From UBA5359 sp028699365 [NCBI: bacterium] (GTDB taxonomy: Bacteria > UBP13 > UBA5359): a stretch of 6,909 bases of DNA. Under the pieces are notes generated by a model. The model ran no database searches, was not told the DNA's origin, and worked only from the letters and a program-made list of their open reading frames with translations. Position 1 is the first letter of the stretch. The number at the start of each line of letters is the position of its first letter. The stretch covers positions 1 through 6,909 of the forward strand of contig JAQVUQ010000148.1 in assembly GCA_028699365.1 (NCBI GenBank), written 5' to 3'. Made by a program: the position numbers and the translations under genes. This document shows, in pieces, positions 1 through 5,660 of the stretch.

Positions 1-862
1 AGTCACCGGGATTGCCGTCCTCCAGGTTAGCGATGCTTATCCAGCAGTATTCAAAACCGAAACCGTTAAGGCGTTTATTAATGGCCTCCACATTTCCAAC
101 GGTAATCTCCTCAGTGCTTTCGCTGGTATTACCGAAAACCCAGGCCCAGCCAACCCAACCGAGTGCCGGCTTTCGTATGAACCTGGGATGGTATACGGCA
201 GCCACACTATCAGACCAATCTTCGAGTAGACGATAAGGGTCAGCACCGCCGGCAAAAACGAACTTCTCCGTCTCCATCGTCTCCCCGGGGAGCAAATCGA
301 AGCCGGCAAAGTCACAGTACGCCGTCAGATTTCTAATCCCCACCTGTTCGTCATATTCATAAACAACTCTGGTCAGGGCTCTCTGAAATGAAATGAAGCC
401 TGCCAGAACAGCTTCCTGCCGGTCACGGTTGAGAAGGAGTATCTTCACATCGCTTTCCCTATAGCTATCCGGAGATTTTACCGGCTGGATATCCCGAAGC
501 CCCTGTCCCAAGGGCAGTGTTAATTGCACTATATCCTCTTCCGGCTTGCCGAAACCGCTGATATCAATGGCTTTGCACATATAGGCTTTACCTAAGCTGA
601 CCGGCTTCACGCCGATATTCCTGATTACCGAAGTAATTTCAATTTTATCACCAAAGCCTGTGTTGAAGTCCAGCACCCATTCCAGGCCTGCCTCTCCGCA
701 ATCGATCTTGTAGGTGGCATTGCATACATTTTCATTGATAAGACAAGGTCTCCCTAACCGTTCCATCCCATCAGCTTCAAGGGCAACCCTCCATTTAAGC
801 ATAGAAAGATCCTCTTTTTGAAGAATGAAAGCATTACTCTTCTTATCATATTGCAATAACAT
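1..862 (-). CDS. Putative alpha-galactosidase-like glycoside hydrolase (GH36/melibiase type), C-terminally cut by the window edge
   Basis: Reading from an ATG at 862, the frame stays open for 287 codons and runs off the left edge, so the C-terminus is unseen. The start is supported by a GGAGG Shine-Dalgarno at 870-874 with a 7-nt spacer. Residues 1 to about 215 read as a beta-rich N-terminal domain, for example WVLDFNTGFGDKIEITSVI near residue 62. From about residue 233 the sequence ALGWVGWAWV, then NVEAINKRLNGFGFEYCWIS, matches the entry into the (beta/alpha)8 barrel of GH36-type alpha-galactosidases, where a Trp-rich strand is followed by a helix and a GxxYxW-like strand. The catalytic aspartates of that family would lie beyond the visible part. 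No signal peptide is seen, so the visible part suggests a cytoplasmic enzyme acting on imported oligosaccharides. It is last in a same-strand run, 65 nt after the amidohydrolase remnant. Family assignment is from recalled pattern only; substrate is unknown. Confidence 0.62.
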   Translation of the reverse strand, partial: MLLQYDKKSNAFILQKEDLSMLKWRVALEADGMERLGRPCLINENVCNATYKIDCGEAGLEWVLDFNTGFGDKIEITSVIRNIGVKPVSLGKAYMCKAIDISGFGKPEEDIVQLTLPLGQGLRDIQPVKSPDSYRESDVKILLLNRDRQEAVLAGFISFQRALTRVVYEYDEQVGIRNLTAYCDFAGFDLLPGETMETEKFVFAGGADPYRLLEDWSDSVAAVYHPRFIRKPALGWVGWAWVFGNTSESTEEITVGNVEAINKRLNGFGFEYCWISIANLEDGNPGD

Positions 863-927
863 GCTTTTGCCTCCGGTCTATGATTAGGTTGTTCTTCCCT
901 GTATAGCTTGTCCGATTCACTCTTTCC

Positions 928-1536
928 TCACCGACTTAATAATTTCACAGCGTTACCACTATAGATTTTATCGAGCACATCCAGAGGCAAACCCAGGCTG
1001 TTGAGAAATTCCTGATGAACGTTGTCAAATTTGTCCCTGGCATAGAGCACCCGATCCTGAAATTCCGTCAAAAATTCCACGGTAAACTCAGGGTCCCGGC
1101 TCAAAGCGTTATAACCGGAGCCGGCAGAGATATCGCAATAGAGGTTGGGATAAAGCCTCAGCATCTCTATAAGCTTGCCCCCGGGCACTACCTTCCCCTT
1201 AGGACGCGACACTTTGTCATATTGATCGCCTTTGGAGATATGGGACCAGAAGCCGGCATGCCCCAGGAAGACAGTCTCCGGGCAGGCCTGCAGAGCTCTC
1301 TCCAGCGCCTCTATGCCTCCGCCGAACCAATAACCGGGGCGGGGATACTTCATCTCGTTATTTGTCACATAGCCTATATGCACCGTTACCGGCAGCCCCC
1401 TTCTCCCACATGAGGTATGCAGCAATTATCGATCGGATGATACTCATCAATGGGGGTCTATGATCATTATCCTAATCTCCATCATACCAGCGGTCCTGCA
1501 AAGCCCTGATGATACTGCCGCCGATACTCTTTACTT
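928..1536 (-). pseudogene. Decayed metal-dependent amidohydrolase (Amidohydrolase_2-like TIM barrel), N-terminally truncated with one nonsense and one frameshift
   Basis: The intact C-terminal part runs from about 1396 to the TGA at 928-930. It shows PVTVHIGY and VFLGHAGFW, each with a likely metal- or substrate-binding His, then an Asp in LYARDKFDN, and ends in the family-typical YSGNAVKLL. Upstream, this frame hits TAA (1426-1428) and two TGA codons (1444-1449). The neighbouring frame reads on smoothly: removing one base from the G5 run at 1396-1400 joins AAYLMWEKG to LPVTVHIGY. That frame then continues back through DNDHRPP, one TAG (1472-1474) and RALQDRWYDGD, up to the end of the glycosidase gene. 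About 200 codons remain, against roughly 270-300 or more for the family, and the N-terminal HxH metal motif is absent. I read this as a non-functional remnant. A TTG start at 1425 for a 165-residue protein is formally possible but has no Shine-Dalgarno and would lack half the barrel. Confidence 0.72.
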
Positions 1537-3606
1537 TTAGATTAATATCTCGATGATTTCGTAATCCTCGAGCTTAGGCAAAACCAATTTCACCTTGCCT
1601 TCATGCTTTTCTATCTGCAGATCCTGGCCGGAACGGATAGCACGCACCGATTTCACCGGCATACCGAACAGCTCTATCTTCATGTCTTGCAGAGGATGTA
1701 TATATGTAATAGGCCTCTTCGGTCCACTCGTCCGGTTGATCAGATGCAGGTATATCTGTTCTCCTCTTTGCCTGAGGCTTATCTCTACCCATGGACATTC
1801 AGGAATTCCCACTTGCCGGTCGCTTCTCTGATCGCAGATGTTTCTAATAAGTTTAAGATATTCGGGAAAATGGAAATTCCATAAGCTGCCGCCGAATGTG
1901 CCGGCAATATATACAGCCTTGCCTTGGCCGTAAGTGTTCTCGATCAGGAAAGGATGCGGGGATAGCTGCGGCGTATTATCGTAGCGGCCTTTCAGCTTCT
2001 TGCAATAGTTCAGAATGGCGCGGCCTGATGTTGTCGTCACCTCGATGCCGTAACGGGGTGCAGGCAGATATTTCTTGTTGATACCGCCAAGCAGCAGGGT
2101 CGACTGACTATCAGAAGCCTGTATATAATCCCACTCCATCGGTCCCAATATATTGCCGCTGAAGCTGATGCCGAAAACATCGGCTAGCTGGAAATCATCC
2201 TGTCTTCTTCCCTCCTGGTCATACAGGGAACTCTCGAAGGTGCCTGCCAGGTTGCCGCCCTGGGCTACGTACTGTCTGAGTGCCTCCGTATCTGCTGCGG
2301 ACATACAAGCTGCATTGGGTAGAATGATCAGTTGATACCCGGACAGGTCGGCGGTGGATGCGTCATCTATCAGGTCAAAGGGTGTTTGCGCCCGGACCAG
2401 CGCCTCATACAGCCCGTGGAACTCTTCATTGACATTGCCGATACCCTGCCTGTCCATCTTATCCGTAAAATCCGATACGGGTACCGATGAACCGTTGTAG
2501 TATTCCATCGTCTGCGCCGGCCACACCATGGCTGTTTTGGCCAGGGATTTGGACTTCAGAAATGCCCCCGGGTTATCGGCTACGGTTTTGCCGAACGATA
2601 CCACTCCATCCATTTCCGGCTGGTTTATGTCGTCGGGTAAGACTGCCAGCCAGTAGTTAGCACCATGCGCCACTGTCTGTGCCAACAGCAGACGTATCTC
2701 CGCCTCCGGCAGCAGATACCACGACCACAGCTTCCAGCCGGCACAGTCAAAGACTATCAAAGGCCGTTCTTTCGCCTGTGCTTCCAGCAGCTTGGCGGTA
2801 ACACCGGGTTTATAAAGGGACACTTGATTTAAATCGTGGCTCATAAAGCCGCCTTCCGCTCCCAGGATATCACTGCTGCGGGCTATCTTCCGGTTATCCC
2901 TGCCGGTAGCCCAGTTGGGGGAAGGCGTATTGCCGTTCATGCAAAGCAGTATCTCCGGGTTGGCTTCCTTGATAATCTTATCCGTATCCGTCAGGAATCT
3001 TTGGATGCTGTCCGACTGGAAGGCCAGCAGTTCTTTCCATAACACATTCTCATAGTCGGACTTGAGCGGCATCTCCTGCCCGGTTCTCTCCCGGAACTGC
3101 TGCTTGCATGCTTCACAGTAACAAGTATTGTGGAAGAAAATGGGGCCGTCGTAGAAGATGCCGTCGATATCATACTTGCAAAGATCTCTGACAACCTGGA
3201 AGACCCAGTCGCGGTAAGGACTGTTGATACAGCAGGAGGTACCTGTAGCGTAAACATCATCGATGGGCTCTCCGTTCTCCCTCAACTGTACCCAGTTCGG
3301 ATGCTGCTGCCCAAAATCGCGGGTATACCAGTGCACATTAAAATAAACGATCACCCGTATTCCGGCTTCCCGTGCCATCGGGATGTATTCTCCCAGTAGA
3401 TCGGGATTATCTACCGCTGCCGCTTCGGTCTTAAAGAAGAATCTCCTGTCATCAAGGCCGCCGGCGGTATCCATGCAATGGAAATGCTGTACATTGCCGC
3501 CCAGATTCTTAACCGCCTCCAATAGCTCCTTGCCGGATACGGTGTCTAAATTGTGCCCATTGCAGATTTCTATGATCCTAAGGGGCTCTTTCTTCCACCA
3601 ATTCAT
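1537..3606 (-). CDS. Putative glycoside hydrolase, GHL6-type barrel with beta-galactosidase-trimerisation/glutaminase-like C-terminal half
   Basis: This 689-residue protein starts at the ATG at 3606, chosen because AGGTGG (3613-3618) sits 6 nt upstream. The frame extends to 3696, but that would overlap the preceding gene. Residues about 8-330 look like a TIM-barrel glycosidase of the hypothetical glycosyl hydrolase 6 type: IRVIVYFNVHWY (83-94), DGIFYDGP (148-155) with a candidate catalytic or substrate-binding Asp, a CxCxxC cluster (162-167), and DILGAEGGF (246-254) with a candidate acid. Residues about 395-500 match the Rossmann-like domain found in GH42 beta-galactosidases, with LSGYQLIILPNA and a QYVAQGGNL strand-turn. 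The C-terminal 100 residues are beta-rich and carry YLHLINRTSG, as in the terminal sandwich of such enzymes. There is no signal peptide or membrane segment, so it is probably cytoplasmic. Its own SD and an inverted repeat upstream suggest some separate control within the operon. The substrate cannot be named from sequence. Confidence 0.75.
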   Translation of the reverse strand: MNWWKKEPLRIIEICNGHNLDTVSGKELLEAVKNLGGNVQHFHCMDTAGGLDDRRFFFKTEAAAVDNPDLLGEYIPMAREAGIRVIVYFNVHWYTRDFGQQHPNWVQLRENGEPIDDVYATGTSCCINSPYRDWVFQVVRDLCKYDIDGIFYDGPIFFHNTCYCEACKQQFRERTGQEMPLKSDYENVLWKELLAFQSDSIQRFLTDTDKIIKEANPEILLCMNGNTPSPNWATGRDNRKIARSSDILGAEGGFMSHDLNQVSLYKPGVTAKLLEAQAKERPLIVFDCAGWKLWSWYLLPEAEIRLLLAQTVAHGANYWLAVLPDDINQPEMDGVVSFGKTVADNPGAFLKSKSLAKTAMVWPAQTMEYYNGSSVPVSDFTDKMDRQGIGNVNEEFHGLYEALVRAQTPFDLIDDASTADLSGYQLIILPNAACMSAADTEALRQYVAQGGNLAGTFESSLYDQEGRRQDDFQLADVFGISFSGNILGPMEWDYIQASDSQSTLLLGGINKKYLPAPRYGIEVTTTSGRAILNYCKKLKGRYDNTPQLSPHPFLIENTYGQGKAVYIAGTFGGSLWNFHFPEYLKLIRNICDQRSDRQVGIPECPWVEISLRQRGEQIYLHLINRTSGPKRPITYIHPLQDMKIELFGMPVKSVRAIRSGQDLQIEKHEGKVKLVLPKLEDYEIIEILI

Positions 3607-3612
3607 TTTATT

Positions 3613-3619
3613 CCACCTC
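3613..3619 (-). promoter_or_regulatory. Ribosome binding site that sets the glycosidase start
   Basis: GAGGTGG lies 6 nt before the ATG at 3606. An earlier in-frame ATG at 3621 has no such site, and the far one at 3696 lies inside the preceding gene. The shorter 689-residue product is therefore preferred. Confidence 0.7.
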
Positions 3620-3632
3620 ATTATAATATGTT

Positions 3633-3652
3633 CCACCAAGCGTATTTGGTGG
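3633..3652 (-). repeat. Perfect 7-bp inverted repeat in the gap before the glycosidase gene
   Basis: The arms CCACCAA (minus strand, 3646-3652) and TTGGTGG (3633-3639) are exact complements separated by 6 nt. The element sits in the 56-nt gap between the EamA gene stop and the glycosidase start, 26 nt upstream of the ATG. It could be an operator for a dimeric regulator or a small RNA hairpin that tunes expression or processes the transcript. There is no U-run after it, so a classical terminator is unlikely. Function is inferred from position only. Confidence 0.5.
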
Positions 3653-3662
3653 TCTGTGCGGT

Positions 3663-4073
3663 TTATATCGAAATACAAATACCCCCGGCAACACACAGCA
3701 GGAGACCCAACCCCTTTACAAGGGATAATTCTGAATCAAAAAGGATCAGGGAGCCTATCAGTATCACCAGACTGCTGCACCCCACTATTCCCATGGTATA
3801 GCCGGGATTAGGAGCAGTGATAACGGACTTGACTGAGAGCCAGTTGCCCAGATAGGAGAAGACTGCCACTGACAGGATCCAGACAATGCTCTGGCCGGAA
3901 AGATTCAGGGATGTCCTGGAGATCAGGGAATGGGCCAGATAGAAGACGGCTGAGAGTGCAAAGGCGAAGAACAGGATAACTGTTGCCGGAACCTGCTGCA
4001 GTGTTAGTTTCTTAATAGCCAGAGCCATCAGGCCCATACTCAACATTGCCAGAATAGCGTTTGTCTGCCACAT
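3663..4073 (-). CDS. Small EamA/DMT-type membrane protein, single repeat with five predicted helices
   Basis: This 136-residue hydrophobic protein starts at the ATG at 4073, where GGAAGGA (4081-4087) lies 7 nt upstream. A TTG seven codons earlier would bury that site in the coding region. Five hydrophobic stretches are visible, at about residues 3-22, 29-50, 62-85, 92-112 and 119-136. The segment NPGYTMGIVG followed by a long helix, an LILFDSELS turn and a final Gly-rich helix is the usual pattern of one EamA repeat. Most family members have two repeats and about 280-300 residues. Single-repeat members are known and are thought to work as dimers. It lies 63 nt after the aminotransferase and 56 nt before the glycosidase, which suggests transport of a compound made or broken down by this cluster. 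The substrate is not predictable. A TMH predictor and a profile search would settle the assignment. Confidence 0.72.
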   Translation of the reverse strand: MWQTNAILAMLSMGLMALAIKKLTLQQVPATVILFFAFALSAVFYLAHSLISRTSLNLSGQSIVWILSVAVFSYLGNWLSVKSVITAPNPGYTMGIVGCSSLVILIGSLILFDSELSLVKGLGLLLCVAGGICISI

Positions 4074-4080
4074 AACTATA

Positions 4081-4087
4081 TCCTTCC
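4081..4087 (-). promoter_or_regulatory. Ribosome binding site that sets the EamA-type gene start
   Basis: GGAAGGA is 7 nt before the ATG at 4073. This favours that ATG over the in-frame TTG at 4094, which lies upstream of the site. Confidence 0.65.
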
Positions 4088-4136
4088 GCTCCAATGGGCT
4101 GTTCGGTCTTTCGCCTTCACTGCTCTCTTTCGCCGG

Positions 4137-5453
4137 TCAGGACTTAAAGGAGAGACACCAGCCGCCTGAGCCTTCCGGATTACCGGGATCATCAGCCAGC
4201 AATTCCTCACAATTCCAGGCAACCTTCCTTATGGCAGCGGCATATTCCTCTATGACATCCGGGTAGTAGCGCTTGAACCATGGCACGGTGAAGATACGGC
4301 TCTGTATACCGTCCGACACAGGCAGGTTCATATCTTCCTGCCTGCCGGAAGGCGTCTTCATAGCGTTTATGGGCCTGCCCTGGTTATAAACATCTATAGT
4401 GCTGAAAAGCGGATGCTGGTGCAGAGCTTTGTTACAGCCCGGACGTGCCGGCACGCCTTCTGCTTCCAGGGCTTCACAGAAGCGGGTCACGGACAGCCCT
4501 CCCAGCGATTCCGGATTGTAATGTGCCAGAGGATTGTACCATCCTCCCATGGTTATATTGCTGCCTTTGGGCGGACAATGCGGTTTTATACCGGGCACTC
4601 CTTCCAGCAGATCCCAGAAGTAGTTCATGGCCTTGTCTATCTCCGCCATCTCGGCCGGATACTTCTTCAACTGCTCCAGCCCTACGGCGGAGGACATCTG
4701 GTGCATCCTGTACTTGTATCCGCCCCAGGGAATGCCCGCTCCTTCCTTGAGAGACTCTGTTGTAAGCGCTGCATGCCTCCTGTGATGTCCCAGGATAAGG
4801 GCCCTGTCGTATATCTCCTTATCGTTGGTCAGCATGATGCCCGCTTCGCCTATGGCAAAGGACTTGCCGCTCATCAGGGAGAAGCCGGATACATCCCCAA
4901 AGGCACCTACCATCTTTCCCTTATACATAGCTCCATGAGCATGGGAGACATCCTCTATCACCTTCAGATTATGCTTGCGGGCTATAGGCATTATCCTGTC
5001 CATATCCGCCGGACGAGCACAGTAGTGGACCACCACTACCGCTTTGGTACGGGGGGTGATGCGCCTCTCCATATCATCGGGATCAATACAGAGTGTCTCC
5101 GGGTCTATATCGGCAAAGACTACTTTGCCACCCAGGGATAAGACCTGTGCGCATGAGGCCCAATAAGTAATGGAAGGGCAGATGATCTCATCTCCCTCTC
5201 CTATACCTGCTCCATATATGGCGCAATGCAGCGCTGCCGTCCCGCTGCTGCATCCCAGCCCGCAGGTCATGCCGTGCCAGTCGGCAAACTCCCTCTCAAA
5301 ACGGCGGGTGATGTCTGTGCCGGACATGTTTCCCGTCCTCAACACCTCCAGCACCGCCTCTTCCATGGCCTTGTTGACTATCGGCCAGGTAAGAATATCT
5401 CCCGGGCAGGATTTTACCGCTTTTTCTCCATCGTTAATTGCCAGTTTAGACAT
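4137..5453 (-). CDS. DegT/DnrJ/EryC1/StrS-family PLP-dependent aminotransferase
   Basis: This 438-residue protein is of normal or slightly long size for a fold-type I aminotransferase that moves an amino group to a keto-sugar or cyclitol, usually from Glu or Gln. The start is the ATG at 5453, with AGGTGA 8 nt upstream; the in-frame GTG at 5465 lies inside that site. Typical features in order: LRTGNMSG near residues 38-45, CSSGTAAL (68-75) for phosphate binding, VIEDVSHAHGA (165-175) with Asp168 for the pyridine nitrogen, and SLMSGKSFAIGEAG (192-205) with Lys197 as the likely Schiff-base lysine. The key residues are present, so it should be active. A His stands where many relatives have Gln after the Asp (EDxxQ), a variation also seen in family members. 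It is the first gene after the best promoter in the window. Family members also work in sugar-nucleotide, aminoglycoside and catabolic settings; with glycosidases next door and no nucleotide-sugar genes visible, a role on a free sugar or cyclitol is possible. Confidence 0.9.
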   Translation of the reverse strand: MSKLAINDGEKAVKSCPGDILTWPIVNKAMEEAVLEVLRTGNMSGTDITRRFEREFADWHGMTCGLGCSSGTAALHCAIYGAGIGEGDEIICPSITYWASCAQVLSLGGKVVFADIDPETLCIDPDDMERRITPRTKAVVVVHYCARPADMDRIMPIARKHNLKVIEDVSHAHGAMYKGKMVGAFGDVSGFSLMSGKSFAIGEAGIMLTNDKEIYDRALILGHHRRHAALTTESLKEGAGIPWGGYKYRMHQMSSAVGLEQLKKYPAEMAEIDKAMNYFWDLLEGVPGIKPHCPPKGSNITMGGWYNPLAHYNPESLGGLSVTRFCEALEAEGVPARPGCNKALHQHPLFSTIDVYNQGRPINAMKTPSGRQEDMNLPVSDGIQSRIFTVPWFKRYYPDVIEEYAAAIRKVAWNCEELLADDPGNPEGSGGWCLSFKS

Positions 5454-5461
5454 CTTTGCTG

Positions 5462-5469
5462 TCACCTCT
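5462..5469 (-). promoter_or_regulatory. Ribosome binding site that sets the aminotransferase start
   Basis: AGAGGTGA lies 8 nt before the ATG at 5453. The alternative GTG start at 5463-5465 is part of this site, so it can be ruled out in practice. Confidence 0.7.
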
Positions 5470-5514
5470 CTATTTTTTTATCTGTCCCCGTGTCTATGCC
5501 TATCCGCCTCCTGA

Positions 5515-5540
5515 CAGCAGTATTACGGCCGTTACAGCAG
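5515..5540 (-). promoter_or_regulatory. Possible operator: ACGGCCGT palindrome between CTGCTG repeats in the leader
   Basis: An exact 8-bp palindrome ACGGCCGT (5525-5532) sits in an imperfect dyad, with CTGCTG copies on both sides (5515-5520 and 5535-5540). It lies between the predicted transcription start and the aminotransferase start, where a repressor could block elongation. Short GC-rich palindromes with a central CG are common in LacI-type sites, but this one does not clearly match that consensus. Assignment is speculative. Confidence 0.25.
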
Positions 5541-5577
5541 CAGATCAATCTCCTGTGACACAAGGAATTCTATTTAC

Positions 5578-5605
5578 ATTATACGGATCGGTAGATGTAT
5601 TCCAA
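5578..5605 (-). promoter_or_regulatory. Predicted sigma70/sigmaA-type promoter for the aminotransferase operon
   Basis: On the minus strand, TTGGAA (5600-5605) is followed by a 16-nt spacer and a perfect TATAAT (5578-5583). The -35 box matches 4 of 6 consensus bases. A start of transcription near 5571 would give a leader of about 118 nt before the ATG at 5453. The element falls in the only long gap of the window (5454-5660), which otherwise shows no coding sequence and no clear terminator for the ceramidase-like gene. Readthrough from that gene is therefore possible as well. Confidence 0.5.
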
Positions 5606-5660
5606 TATCAATTCTCTTTATCTTGGTATGAAATCCTACGGTAGATAGCGGGAATAAAAT

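Noticed and set aside
1015-1413. Plus-strand open frame of 132 codons
   Set aside because: It is antisense to the conserved amidohydrolase segment and shows no family motif of its own.
928-1425. A 165-residue protein from a TTG start as an intact gene
   Set aside because: It has no Shine-Dalgarno, begins with an unfamily-like LHTSCGRR, and lacks the N-terminal half of the barrel. It is better explained as part of a frameshifted pseudogene.
1444-1449. Recoded TGA codons as an alternative genetic code
   Set aside because: TGA ends the aminotransferase and the amidohydrolase segment normally, and a TAA also interrupts the same frame at 1426-1428.
1450-1467. Minus-strand ATG reading MIIDPH, resembling the classic amidohydrolase N-terminus, with GGAG 9 nt upstream
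   Set aside because: It stops after six codons (TGA TGA) and again at TAA 1426-1428. The other frame across the same bases gives a longer family-like stretch (DNDHRPP onward), so this is probably chance. It stays a weak alternative: an internal deletion joining the N-terminus to the C-terminal half.
3620-3625. TATAAT on the minus strand just before the glycosidase
   Set aside because: It has no acceptable -35 box at 16-18 nt, and a start from it would begin at the ribosome binding site.
3383-3811. Plus-strand open frame of 142 codons spanning the glycosidase/EamA gap
   Set aside because: It overlaps two clear minus-strand genes and the gap between them. Its composition is typical of antisense reading.
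4413-5141. Plus-strand open frame of 242 codons
   Set aside because: It lies wholly opposite the aminotransferase, whose motifs are intact. Its own translation has no recognisable domain and it has no good ribosome binding site.
5463-5550. Possible leader peptide of about 29 codons from a TTG (5548-5550), ending in the TGA inside AGGTGA
   Set aside because: The start is a TTG too close to its putative SD, and the composition is not protein-like. There is no run of a single amino acid codon that would suggest attenuation.
5640-5660. Terminator after the ceramidase-like gene
   Set aside because: Only a 4-bp stem (CTAC/GTAG) is visible, without a U-tract, so termination here cannot be supported.
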